From the NCBI RefSeq assembly GCF_014268505.2, contig NZ_JABWQP020000007.1, positions 62,001-126,000 on the forward strand: DNA of 64,000 bases. The letters run 5' to 3'. Source of the stretch: Pseudomonas khorasanensis. GTDB lineage: Bacteria > Pseudomonadota > Gammaproteobacteria > Pseudomonadales > Pseudomonadaceae. How positions within the stretch are numbered: position 1 is the first letter of the stretch; every line of letters begins with the position of its first letter. Positions 42,418 through 53,000 of the stretch are shown one piece after another. Both the position numbers and the translations under genes were made by a program. Under the pieces are notes generated by a model. It ran no database searches and was not told the DNA's origin. It saw only the letters and a list, made by a program, of their open reading frames with translations.

Positions 42418-43428
42418 TTACAGCAGGTCTTTTATCAACAACTCAGCCAACTGCACCGCGTTGAGGGCCGCGCCTTTGCGTACGTTATCTGACGTCAGCC
42501 ACACATTTAGTTCCGCCGGGTCGTCGACTCCGCTGCGCACACGGCCAACGTAAACCACGTCCTGCCCCACCGCATCGCCGACGACAGTCGGGTAATCACC
42601 GGCATCGACCAGCTCGATACCGGGTGCAGCCTCAAGCGCTGCATTGATCTTTTGCAGGTCGACAGCCTTGGCTGACTGCAAGGTCACGCTAATGCTATCG
42701 CCAAAAAACACCGGGGCTTGAACGCAAGTGGCGGAAATCTTCAATAAAGGTTTCGCCAACACCTGCCGCAGTTCGCGCACCAGACGTTTTTCCAGCAGCG
42801 TGTGGCCTTGCGCATCAGGCGTGCCGACCTGGGCCAGCAGGTTGAACGCCATCTGCCGATCGAAGAATTTCGGCTCCAACGGGCGCATGTTCAACAGTTC
42901 GGCGGTCTGGCGCGCCAGCTCGCTGACAGCTTCGCGGCCTTGGGCGGAAACGGCCAGATTGGCGGTGACATTGACGTATTGCAGCTCGATCAGATCGAGC
43001 AACGGCGCGAGCACCACGGCAAGTGCGGTGGCCGTCGGGCTCGGGCTGCTGACCTGGAACGGGGCTTTGAGGGTGGCGAGTATTTCGGCGTTGGCCTCTG
43101 GCACCACTTGCGGCGCCTGATCGGCCGGCAAAGCGCCGGACAGGTCAATCAGCGAGCAACCGGCGGCATGGACGCGGGCCGCGTAGCTCAAGGTGATCGC
43201 GGGGCCTGCGGCGAAAAATACCAGTTTGACCTTGCTGAAATCGAACTCGTCGACCTCACGCACGCGCACGTTTTTGTTGCGAAACAACACCGAACTGCCG
43301 GCCGACTCGCTGCTCGCCAGCAAATGCAGGTTGCCGACCGGAAAGTCGCGCTCTTCGAGAATCTGTACGAGGGTTTCGCCGACAGTACCGGTGGCGCCGA
43401 TAACGGCGATATCGAAAGTCTGGGTCAT
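42418..43428 (-). CDS. Aspartate-semialdehyde dehydrogenase-like protein without the catalytic cysteine
   Basis: A 336-residue protein of the Asd fold. The NADP loop IAVIGATGTVGETLVQIL is intact. At the position of the active-site NPNC(S/T)T motif it has SSPSPTAT, so the cysteine is lost (proline in its place). The true Asd lies just upstream at 43704-44816. The same paralogue, often called Usg-like, sits beside asd in other pseudomonads. It is unlikely to have dehydrogenase activity; its real role is unknown. Confidence 0.9.
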   Translation of the reverse strand: MTQTFDIAVIGATGTVGETLVQILEERDFPVGNLHLLASSESAGSSVLFRNKNVRVREVDEFDFSKVKLVFFAAGPAITLSYAARVHAAGCSLIDLSGALPADQAPQVVPEANAEILATLKAPFQVSSPSPTATALAVVLAPLLDLIELQYVNVTANLAVSAQGREAVSELARQTAELLNMRPLEPKFFDRQMAFNLLAQVGTPDAQGHTLLEKRLVRELRQVLAKPLLKISATCVQAPVFFGDSISVTLQSAKAVDLQKINAALEAAPGIELVDAGDYPTVVGDAVGQDVVYVGRVRSGVDDPAELNVWLTSDNVRKGAALNAVQLAELLIKDLL

Positions 43429-43520
43429 GGAGCTACCTCTGGCAAAACGGGGGGAGCGGCACTTTACCGGGTGGGTGGCGCACAGGCAATTTTCTGCCGG
43501 GGATTTGCGGCGGCTGTGAC

Positions 43521-43623
43521 GGCCTCATCGCTGGCAAGCCAGCTCCCACAGGTTTCTGCGGTGTGCATGAATTTTGTGGACCACCCCGACCACTGTGGGA
43601 GCTGGCTTGCCAGCGATGAGGCC
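43521..43623. repeat. Long perfect inverted repeat of REP type
   Basis: Two 31-bp arms (43521-43551 and 43593-43623) are perfect complements, with core GGCAAGCCAGCTCCCACAG. Spacer 41 bp. It belongs to a second REP subfamily, different from the GCGAGCAGGCTCG type. Confidence 0.9.
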
Positions 43624-43651
43624 AGACCGGGCAACCGGAGATATCCAGGCA

Positions 43652-43683
43652 TAAAAAAACCCGCGCCTTGTGCAGGCGCGGGC
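43652..43683 (-). terminator. Terminator after asd
   Basis: CCCGCGCC / GGCGCGGG with a 7-nt loop; on the minus strand it is followed by seven T. It separates asd from the Asd-like gene. Confidence 0.9.
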
Positions 43684-43703
43684 TCTCTCATTACGTCAAA
43701 CGA

Positions 43704-44816
43704 TCAACGCTCCAGCAGGATCCGCAGCATGCGACGCAGCGGTTCGGCCGCGCCCCACAGCAACTGGTCGCCAACCGTGAAGGCACCGACGAACTGCGAG
43801 CCCATGTTCAGCTTGCGCAGACGGCCGACCGGCACATTCAGGGTGCCGGTGACCTTGGTCGGGCTCAGCTCCTGCATGCTGATGTCGCGGTTGTTCGGCA
43901 CCAGTTTGACCCAAGGGTTGTGCTGGCTGATCAGCCCTTCGATATCGGCGATCGGTACGTCTTTGTTCAGTTTGATGGTCAGCGCCTGGCTGTGGCAGCG
44001 CATGGCGCCGATGCGTACGCAGATGCCGTCGACCGGGATCGGGCTCTTGAAGCGACCGAGAATCTTGTTGGTCTCGGCCTGGGCCTTCCACTCTTCACGA
44101 CTCTGGCCGTTTGGCAGTTCCTTGTCGATCCAGGGAATCAGGCTGCCGGCCAGCGGCACGCCGAAGTTTTCGGTCGGATACGCTTCGCTGCGCATGGCCT
44201 CGGCCACACGGCGGTCGATGTCGAGGATCGCGCTGGCCGGGTCGGCCAGTTGATCGGCAACAGCGGCGTGGGTCGCGCCCATTTGCTTGATCAGTTCACG
44301 CATGTTCTGCGCGCCGGCACCGGACGCCGCTTGATAAGTCATGGCGCTCATCCATTCGACCAGTCCGGCCTCGAACAGGCCGCCCAGGCCCATCAGCATC
44401 AGGCTGACGGTGCAGTTGCCGCCGATGTAGTTCTTGGTGCCCGCGTCCAGCTGCTGGTCGATGACCTTGCGGTTGACCGGGTCGAGAATGATCACCGCGT
44501 CATCGTTCATGCGCAGGCTCGACGCCGCGTCGATCCAGTAACCCTGCCAGCCGGCTTCGCGCAGCTTGGGGAATACTTCGCTGGTGTAGTCGCCGCCCTG
44601 ACAGGTCAGAATCACGTCGAGGGTCTTCAGCTCGTCAATGCTGTAAGCGTCCTTGAGCGGAGCAATGTCCTTGCCCACGGACGGGCCTTGGCCACCGACA
44701 TTCGATGTGGTGAAAAACACCGGCTCGATAAGATCGAAATCCTGCTCTTCCAGCATCCGCTGCATGAGCACGGAACCGACCATCCCGCGCCAACCGATCA
44801 GACCTACACGTTTCAT
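43704..44816 (-). CDS. asd: Aspartate-semialdehyde dehydrogenase
   Basis: A 370-residue enzyme of the gram-negative type. NADP loop VGLIGWRGMVGSVLMQRM at the N-terminus; catalytic cysteine in YIGGNCTVSLMLMG; active-site His in IRVGAMRCHSQ-like segment (CVRIGAMRCHSQALTIKL). It converts aspartyl phosphate to aspartate semialdehyde for lysine, threonine and methionine. It lies 66 bp after leuB. Confidence 0.98.
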   Translation of the reverse strand: MKRVGLIGWRGMVGSVLMQRMLEEQDFDLIEPVFFTTSNVGGQGPSVGKDIAPLKDAYSIDELKTLDVILTCQGGDYTSEVFPKLREAGWQGYWIDAASSLRMNDDAVIILDPVNRKVIDQQLDAGTKNYIGGNCTVSLMLMGLGGLFEAGLVEWMSAMTYQAASGAGAQNMRELIKQMGATHAAVADQLADPASAILDIDRRVAEAMRSEAYPTENFGVPLAGSLIPWIDKELPNGQSREEWKAQAETNKILGRFKSPIPVDGICVRIGAMRCHSQALTIKLNKDVPIADIEGLISQHNPWVKLVPNNRDISMQELSPTKVTGTLNVPVGRLRKLNMGSQFVGAFTVGDQLLWGAAEPLRRMLRILLER

Positions 44817-44882
44817 CGCAACTACACCTTCTTGAAAAGTGGGCCGCTGCTTTGTATTGAATTTCGCAGCGGGCCCGAGAGA

Positions 44883-45965
<1,083 letters not shown>

Positions 45966-46019
45966 GCTTTCCTCGTGTCTTCAATCAGAGCGCCGTTCAC
46001 GGCGCGCCGGGAAAAATTC

Positions 46020-46787
46020 TTATCGTTCGGCCATCAGTACCAGCACATCCGTACTGAAGGAACCGTCGGCATCAATCTCGAAATATTCGCGCACTTCGTT
46101 ACCCATCGACAGCTGCAACTGGCGGATCGCCGCGCGCATCACGTCGGGCGTGCGCATGCGCTCCACCCAACTGGTGTATTCCAGACGCAGGCGCTGACGC
46201 GTGGTGCTGCGCACATGCAGACCGGCCTCGCTGGCCTGCCGCAACCACTCGCCAGCGGAATAATCGCGCACATGGCTGGTGTCGCGCAGCACTTCGACGC
46301 TTTGCAGGTAAGTGTCGAACAACGGCGTGCCTGGTGATAACACATCAACGAACGCCGCCACACCGTCCGGTTTCAGCACCCGGCGCACTTCGCGCAGGGC
46401 CAGGCCGAGATCGCTCCAGTGATGCGCCGAATAACGGCTGAAGACAAAATCGAATTCGCCATCGGCAAACGGCAGACGCTCGGCGGCGCCGTTGACGGTG
46501 ACAATGTTAGCCAGGCCGCGATCAGCGGCAGCGCTGGCGACGACATCGAGCATTTGCTGCGACAGGTCGTAAGCCACCACTTCCCTGACCAGCGGTGCCA
46601 CGTGAAAACTGACGTGACCGGCCCCACACCCCAAGTCCAGCAACCGGGCTGCGCCCTGCCCGGCCAGTTCGGCCTGCAGCAGTGCGAACTCAGTGCCCTG
46701 GGCGTGAACGGCGCTGCTCAGGTAAGCGGCCGCCTGTTCACCGAATTGCTTCTGGACAACCTGACTGTGCTGCGCGGTGCTGGTCAT
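46020..46787 (-). CDS. Class I SAM-dependent methyltransferase
   Basis: A 255-residue methyltransferase. SAM motif I is LLDLGCGAGHVSFHVAP; the acidic residue of motif II follows in VVAYDLSQQMLDVV; motif IV is DFVFSRYSAHHWSDL. This resembles UbiE and YcgJ-like enzymes. It lies inside the leu cluster, 54 bp from leuB, and the same insertion occurs in other pseudomonads. Substrate unknown. Confidence 0.88.
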   Translation of the reverse strand: MTSTAQHSQVVQKQFGEQAAAYLSSAVHAQGTEFALLQAELAGQGAARLLDLGCGAGHVSFHVAPLVREVVAYDLSQQMLDVVASAAADRGLANIVTVNGAAERLPFADGEFDFVFSRYSAHHWSDLGLALREVRRVLKPDGVAAFVDVLSPGTPLFDTYLQSVEVLRDTSHVRDYSAGEWLRQASEAGLHVRSTTRQRLRLEYTSWVERMRTPDVMRAAIRQLQLSMGNEVREYFEIDADGSFSTDVLVLMAER

Positions 46788-46826
46788 GGGTCACATCCTG
46801 TAAGTTGTGTTGTTTGAGCTGCCGCC

Positions 46827-46891
46827 TTCGCGAGCAGGCTCGCTCCCACAGGGGAATGCATTTCAAATGTGGGAGCGAGCCTGCTCGCGAA
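46827..46891. repeat. REP inverted pair
   Basis: Perfect 24-bp arms (TTCGCGAGCAGGCTCGCTCC... at 46827-46850 and its complement at 46868-46891), spacer 17 bp, in the gap between leuD and the methyltransferase gene. Confidence 0.9.
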
Positions 46892-46925
46892 GAGGCCCGC
46901 CCTGACTACATCAATCTCACATCAA

Positions 46926-47570
46926 TCACGCCTCGCGGAACAACCAAGGCTGGCTGATCCGATGTTTCGCCTCAAACGTCGCAATCGCATCGCCGTCCTG
47001 CAGGGTCAGGCCGATATCGTCCAGGCCGTTGAGCAGGCAATGCTTGCGAAACGCATCGATCTCGAAGCGGTACACCTTGCCGTCGGGACGGGTCACGGTC
47101 TGCGCTTGCAGATCGACCTGCAATTGATAACCCGGCTCGGCCTCAACCTGCTTAAACAGTTCATCAACTTCGGCGTCGCTGAGGATGATCGGCAGCAAGC
47201 CGTTCTTGAAGCTGTTGTTGAAAAAAATGTCGGCATAGCTCGGCGCAATGATGCTGCGGAAACCGTACTCTTCCAGCGCCCATGGCGCGTGTTCGCGGCT
47301 GGAGCCGCAGCCGAAGTTCTCACGGGCCAGCAACACGCTGGCGCCCTGGTAACGCTCGGCGTTGAGAACGAAGTCCTTGTTCAGTGGCCGTTTGGAGTTG
47401 TCCTGATACGGCTGGCCGACATCGAGATAACGCCACTCGTCGAACAAATTCGGACCGAACCCGGTGCGCTTGATCGACTTCAAAAACTGCTTGGGAATGA
47501 TCTGATCGGTGTCAACGTTGGCACGATCCAGAGGCGCGACAAGACCAGTGTGCTGGGTAAAAGCTTTCAT
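46926..47570 (-). CDS. leuD: 3-isopropylmalate dehydratase small subunit
   Basis: A 214-residue LeuD of usual length. Conserved features: LDRANVDTDQIIPKQFL and ENFGCGSSREHAPWAL. It joins LeuC in isomerising 2- to 3-isopropylmalate. It begins 11 bp after leuC. Confidence 0.98.
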   Translation of the reverse strand: MKAFTQHTGLVAPLDRANVDTDQIIPKQFLKSIKRTGFGPNLFDEWRYLDVGQPYQDNSKRPLNKDFVLNAERYQGASVLLARENFGCGSSREHAPWALEEYGFRSIIAPSYADIFFNNSFKNGLLPIILSDAEVDELFKQVEAEPGYQLQVDLQAQTVTRPDGKVYRFEIDAFRKHCLLNGLDDIGLTLQDGDAIATFEAKHRISQPWLFREA

Positions 47571-47581
47571 GCTGCGCTCCT

Positions 47582-49000
47582 TTAAATCAATTCACGAACG
47601 TCGATGAAACGGCCGTTCACCGCTGCCGCCGCCGCCATGGCCGGGCTGACGAGGTGGGTACGGCCACCGGCGCCCTGACGGCCTTCGAAGTTACGGTTGG
47701 AGGTCGAGGCACAGTGCTCGCCCGACTCCAAACGGTCCGGGTTCATGGCCAGGCACATCGAGCAACCCGGCTCACGCCATTCGAAACCAGCCTCAAGGAA
47801 AATCTTGTCCAGACCTTCGGCCTCGGCCTGCGCCTTCACCAGGCCCGAGCCCGGCACGACGATGGCCTGCTTGATGGTCGAAGCGACCTTGCGGCCCTTG
47901 GCGATCACGGCAGCGGCGCGCAAATCTTCAATGCGCGAGTTAGTGCAGGAACCGATAAATACGCGATCGAGCTGAATGTCGGTGATCGCCTGATTGGCGG
48001 TCAGACCCATGTATTTCAAGGCGCGGACGATCGAGTCGCGCTTGACCAGATCCATCTCTTTGGCCGGGTCCGGCACGTTTTGGTCAACGGCCAGAACCAT
48101 TTCCGGCGAAGTGCCCCAGCTGACCTGCGGTTTGATTTGTGTAGCGTCGAGTTCGACCACGGTGTCGAAGGTGGCGTCGGCGTCGGAAACCAGTTCTTTC
48201 CAGGCTTCGACGGCCATGTCCCATTGCTCGCCTTTTGGTGCGAATGGACGGCCCTTCACGTAATCGATGGTCTTTTGATCCGCCGCCACCAAACCCACGC
48301 GGGCGCCGGCTTCGATGGACATGTTGCAGATGGTCATGCGGCCTTCCACGGACAAGTCGCGAATGGCGCTGCCGGCGAATTCGATGGCATGGCCGTTACC
48401 GCCAGCGGTACCGATCTTGCCGATCACCGCGAGGACGATGTCCTTTGCGGTCACGCCGAACGGCAATTGGCCTTCGACGCGTACCAGCATGTTCTTCATT
48501 TTCTTGGCGACCAGGCACTGAGTGGCGAGCACGTGCTCGACCTCGGAAGTGCCGATACCGTGGGCCAACGCGCCAAACGCGCCGTGAGTGGAGGTGTGCG
48601 AGTCGCCGCAGACCACGGTCATGCCCGGCAAGGTCGCGCCCTGCTCCGGACTGATGACGTGGACGATGCCCTGGCGGACGTCGTTCATCTTGAACTCGAC
48701 GATGCCGTATTCATCACAGTTGTCGTCGAGGGTCTGCACCTGCAAACGCGACACCTGGTCGGCAATGGCTTCGATACCGCCCTTGCGCTCAGGTGTAGTC
48801 GGTACGTTGTGGTCCGGGGTCGCTATGTTCGCATCGATGCGCCAAGGCTTGCGCCCGGCCAGACGCAGGCCTTCGAAGGCTTGCGGCGAAGTCACTTCAT
48901 GGATGATGTGACGGTCGATGTAGATCAGCGCTGAGCCATCGTCGCGCTGTTTGACCAAATGCGAATCCCAGAGCTTGTCGTAGAGCGTTTTGCCGGCCAT
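47582..49000 (-). CDS. leuC: 3-isopropylmalate dehydratase large subunit
   Basis: 472 residues from the ATG at 49000 (MAGKTLYDKLWDSHLV); five extra codons to 49015 are not needed. The [4Fe-4S] ligands are in FIGSCTNSRIEDL and PGCSMCLAMNPD. It works with LeuD. It is the first gene of the leu cluster, divergent from a LysR regulator. Confidence 0.98.
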   Translation of the reverse strand: MAGKTLYDKLWDSHLVKQRDDGSALIYIDRHIIHEVTSPQAFEGLRLAGRKPWRIDANIATPDHNVPTTPERKGGIEAIADQVSRLQVQTLDDNCDEYGIVEFKMNDVRQGIVHVISPEQGATLPGMTVVCGDSHTSTHGAFGALAHGIGTSEVEHVLATQCLVAKKMKNMLVRVEGQLPFGVTAKDIVLAVIGKIGTAGGNGHAIEFAGSAIRDLSVEGRMTICNMSIEAGARVGLVAADQKTIDYVKGRPFAPKGEQWDMAVEAWKELVSDADATFDTVVELDATQIKPQVSWGTSPEMVLAVDQNVPDPAKEMDLVKRDSIVRALKYMGLTANQAITDIQLDRVFIGSCTNSRIEDLRAAAVIAKGRKVASTIKQAIVVPGSGLVKAQAEAEGLDKIFLEAGFEWREPGCSMCLAMNPDRLESGEHCASTSNRNFEGRQGAGGRTHLVSPAMAAAAAVNGRFIDVRELI

Positions 49001-49068
49001 CAGACGGTTCCTCATCAGCTTGTTTCTATGCCCTGGGCTTATCGATAACCCTTTGGCTTGTGAGGCCG

Positions 49069-49097
49069 ATCCTATGGGGTTAGATTAAATAACTCAA
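49069..49097 (-). promoter_or_regulatory. Probable sigma70 promoter of leuC
   Basis: TTGAGT (49092-49097), 17 bp, TAGGAT (49069-49074) on the minus strand, in the 139-bp gap to the LysR gene. AT-rich repeats TTCAT just upstream may be the LysR binding site. Confidence 0.6.
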
Positions 49098-49139
49098 ATT
49101 CATATTTTTCATGCTTTGGATAACCAACTGGAATGGGAC

Positions 49140-50030
49140 ATGGACCTGGCTAACCTCAACGCCTTTATCGCCATCGCCGAGACGGGCAGTTTCTCCGGCG
49201 CCGGCGAGCGGCTGCACCTGACGCAACCGGCCATCAGTAAACGAATCGCTGGCCTGGAACAGCAATTGAAGGTGCGCCTGTTCGATCGACTCGGCCGCGA
49301 AGTCAGTCTGACCGAAGCCGGACGCGCCCTGCTGCCGCGGGCTTATCAGATTCTCAACGTGCTCGACGACACCCGCCGCGCCCTGACCAACCTGACCGGC
49401 GAAGTCAGTGGCCGCCTGACCCTGGCCACCAGTCACCACATCGGCCTGCACCGTTTGCCGCCTCTATTAAGGGAATTCACGCGCCGCTACCCACAGGTGG
49501 CGCTGGATATTCAGTTCCTCGATTCAGAAGTGGCCTACGAAGAAATTCTCCACGGCCGCGCAGAACTGGCGGTCATTACACTGGCGCCGGAGCCGCACGC
49601 CCTGGTCAAAGCGACGCCCGTGTGGGACGACCCGCTGGATTTCGTGGTGGCCCCGGAGCACTCGCTGATCAACAACGGCGCCGTCAGTCTGGCGGACATC
49701 GCCGGCCATCCAGCGGTGTTCCCCGGTGGCAACACCTTTACCCACCACATCGTCCAGCGCTTGTTCGAAGCGCAAGGCCTGACGCCGAACATTGCGATGA
49801 GTACCAACTACCTGGAAACCATCAAGATGATGGTTTCCATCGGCCTGGCCTGGAGCGTACTGCCGCGCACGATGCTTGATGAGCAAGTGGCGAGCATCGC
49901 ATTGCCGGGCATACAGCTCACTCGCCAGCTAGGCTATATCTTGCACACCGAACGGACGCTATCGAATGCAGCGAAAGCCTTTATGGCATTGCTGGATGCA
50001 CAAATCGATCGGCCAGGGATTCAGGCCTGA
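49140..50030 (+). CDS. LysR-family regulator divergent from leuC
   Basis: 296 residues from the ATG at 49140; the frame back to 49116 is less likely. N-terminal helix-turn-helix MDLANLNAFIAIAETGSF, then LTQPAISKRIAGLEQQL; a normal substrate-binding domain follows. LysR genes commonly regulate their divergent neighbour, so control of leuC(D) is the simple guess. The same pair exists in other pseudomonads. Confidence 0.92.
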   Translation: MDLANLNAFIAIAETGSFSGAGERLHLTQPAISKRIAGLEQQLKVRLFDRLGREVSLTEAGRALLPRAYQILNVLDDTRRALTNLTGEVSGRLTLATSHHIGLHRLPPLLREFTRRYPQVALDIQFLDSEVAYEEILHGRAELAVITLAPEPHALVKATPVWDDPLDFVVAPEHSLINNGAVSLADIAGHPAVFPGGNTFTHHIVQRLFEAQGLTPNIAMSTNYLETIKMMVSIGLAWSVLPRTMLDEQVASIALPGIQLTRQLGYILHTERTLSNAAKAFMALLDAQIDRPGIQA

Positions 50031-50094
50031 CTTGTGCTACTCCTATAGAGCCGCCCCCTGTGCCTAACGCCACTCAGCCCAAGGCCCGCTGACA

Positions 50095-53000
50095 ATGCCG
50101 AAATCTGTTGACCGAATTCCGCCGATGCCGCGTATCCAGGCTGTTGATCCGCGACATTCCGAGCAGAGCTGGGAGAGCGCGCCACAATTGCTGGCCGCGC
50201 TCAACGGTGCGCGGCTCGGTGCCTGGTATTGGGACATCGAGCGTGGGCAGATCAGCTGGTCGCGGGGCACCCAGGCCTTGTTCGGTTTTGACCCGAGACA
50301 ACCCTTGCCCGCCGATCTGGAATACCTCGATCTGCTGCCGCCGGAAGACCGCGCAAAAACCGTTCGCGCCTTCCACGCGGTGATTGCCGGCGCGCCCATC
50401 GAACAGGCGATGCACCACCGCATCCGCTGGCCCGACGGCAGCCTGCACTGGCTGGAAATCAGCGGCAGTCTGCTGCCGGACAAACACGGCCGCCCGAGAA
50501 TGATCGGGGTGATCCGTGAAATCACCCATCAACGCCAACGCGAACAGGCCCTCAGCAGCTCGGAGAAACGTTTCGCTACACTTTTCCACCTGTGCCCGAA
50601 CATGGTGCTCCTGACCCGCCAGGAAGACGGCCTCATCAGCGAGGCCAATCAGTATTTCGAAAGTCTGTTCGGCTGGCCGGTGCAAAGCGCCATCGGCCGC
50701 ACGACGCTCGAGCTGGGCCTGTGGGTGCACCCCGAGCAACGCGCCGAACTGGTCAGAAAAACCAAGGCCAAGGGCGAACTCGTCAGCATGGAAGTGCAGT
50801 TTCGCGCCAGCAACGGGCAGGTTCACGACGGCATCCTCAGCGCCCAGAAGGTTGAGCTCGAAGGCCAGCCCTATCTGCTCAGCACCTTCCTCGACACCAC
50901 CGAGCGCAAAGCCGCCGAACATGCCCTGAAGGACAGCCAGGAACGCCTCGACCTGGCGCTCGATTCAGCGCAACTCGGCACCTGGGACTGGCACATTCCC
51001 AGCGGGATGCTCTACGGCTCGGCGCGCGCCGCGCAATTGCACGGGCTGGAGCCGATCCCGTTTCATGAGTCTTTCGAAGCGTTTTTCGAAGGGGTACCGG
51101 GCGAGGAACGCGAAACCATGCGCGACGCCTACCGTAGCCTGCGTGAAGGCCCCGCCGGCAACTACCAACTGACCTATCGCGTGCAATTGCCCGACGGCAG
51201 CTCGCGTTATCTGGAAAGTCGCGCCCGCCTCTATCGTGATGACAGCGGCGCGCCGCTGCGCATGGCCGGCACGCTGCTGGACATCACCGATCAGGTGGAG
51301 CGCGAACAGCGCCTGGTCGCCTCGGAGGAGAAATTCGCCACATTGTTTCAGGTCAGCCCCGACCCCATCTGCGTCACGCGCCAGGAAACCGGGGAATTCA
51401 TCGAGATCAACTCAAGCTTCAGCCAGACCTTTGGCTGGAGCGCCAGCGACGTGATTGGTCACACCGCCGAAGAAATCGGCCTGTGGGACGCCTCGGCGAA
51501 GAGCCTGCAACGCATCGAGCGGGTGATTCGCGAACAGGGCCTGAGCAACGTCGCCATCCTTGTCCAGCACAAGGACGGCAAGTCATTGACGTGCGTGATT
51601 TCCAGCCGGCAGATCAGCGTCGGCAACCAGCCATGCATCGTCACTACGCTGCGCGACATCACCCAGCAGCAACGTTCGGAAGCGGCACTGAAAGCCAGCG
51701 AAGAGAAGTTCGCCAAGGCGTTTCACTCCAGCCCCGACGCCATCACCATCACCGAGCGCGACACCGGGCGCTATCTGGAGGTCAACGACGGATTCTGTCG
51801 CCTCACCGGCTATCGCGCCGACGAAGTGGTGGGTAAAACCGTCTATCAAGTGGGAATCTGGGCCGAGGAAAAACAGCGCGCGGCATTGCTGGCCGAGCTG
51901 CAAATCAAGGGACGCGTGCACCATCAGGAAATGCTTGGGCGCAACAAGCGCGGGGAAATCCTGACCGTGGAAGTCTCGGTCGAGCCGATAACGTTGAACG
52001 AACACGCTTGCCTGCTGCTCACTGCACGGGACGTCAGCCTGCTGAAAAACGCCGAAGCGCAGATCCGTCACCTGGCGTATCACGACCCGCTGACCAACCT
52101 GCCGAACCGCGCCCTGCTGATGGATCGCCTGAGCCAGCAGATTGCCTTGCTCAAGCGCCACAATCTGCGGGGCGCGTTGCTGTTCCTCGACCTCGATCAC
52201 TTCAAGCACATCAACGATTCGCTGGGCCACCCGGTCGGCGACACCGTGCTGAAAATCATCACCGCACGGCTCGAAGCCAGCGTACGCATGGAAGACACGG
52301 TGGCGCGGCTCGGCGGCGACGAATTTGTGGTGTTGCTCAGCGGCCTCGAAGGCTCGCGCAACGAAGTCAGCACGCAAGTGCGCGCGCTGGCCGACACCCT
52401 GCGAGAGCTGCTATCGGAGCCGATGTTTCTCGACGGCCAGCGCCTGCAGGTGACACCGAGCATCGGCGTGGCGCTGATTCCCGATCACGGCTCAACGCCC
52501 ACCGACCTGCTGAAGCGTGCCGACATCGCCCTCTATCGGGCCAAAGACTCCGGGCGCAACACCACGCAGATGTACCACAACACCATGCAAAAAGCGGCGA
52601 GCGAACGGCTGCGCATGGAGACCGACCTGCGTCTGGCACTGTCACGCGGCGAGTTCGACGTGCATTTTCAGCCACAGGTCGATGCCCGCGATAACCGCAT
52701 CATTGGCGCCGAAGCCCTGGTGCGCTGGAACCACCCCCAACTTGGCGCGCAATCGCCCACCGAGTTCATCAAGGTGCTGGAGGACAGCGGCCTGATTCTC
52801 GAAGTCGGCACGTGGATCCTCGACGAGGCCTGCAACGCCTTCAAACAACTTATCGCCCTGAAGCTCGTCGATCCGCACGATTTCAGTCTGTGCGTGAACA
52901 TCAGCCCTCGGCAGTTCCGCCAGAACGATTTCGTCGAACGCATCGAACACAGCATGACCAGCCACGGCCTGCCCTGCTCCCTACTGAAACTGGAAATAAC

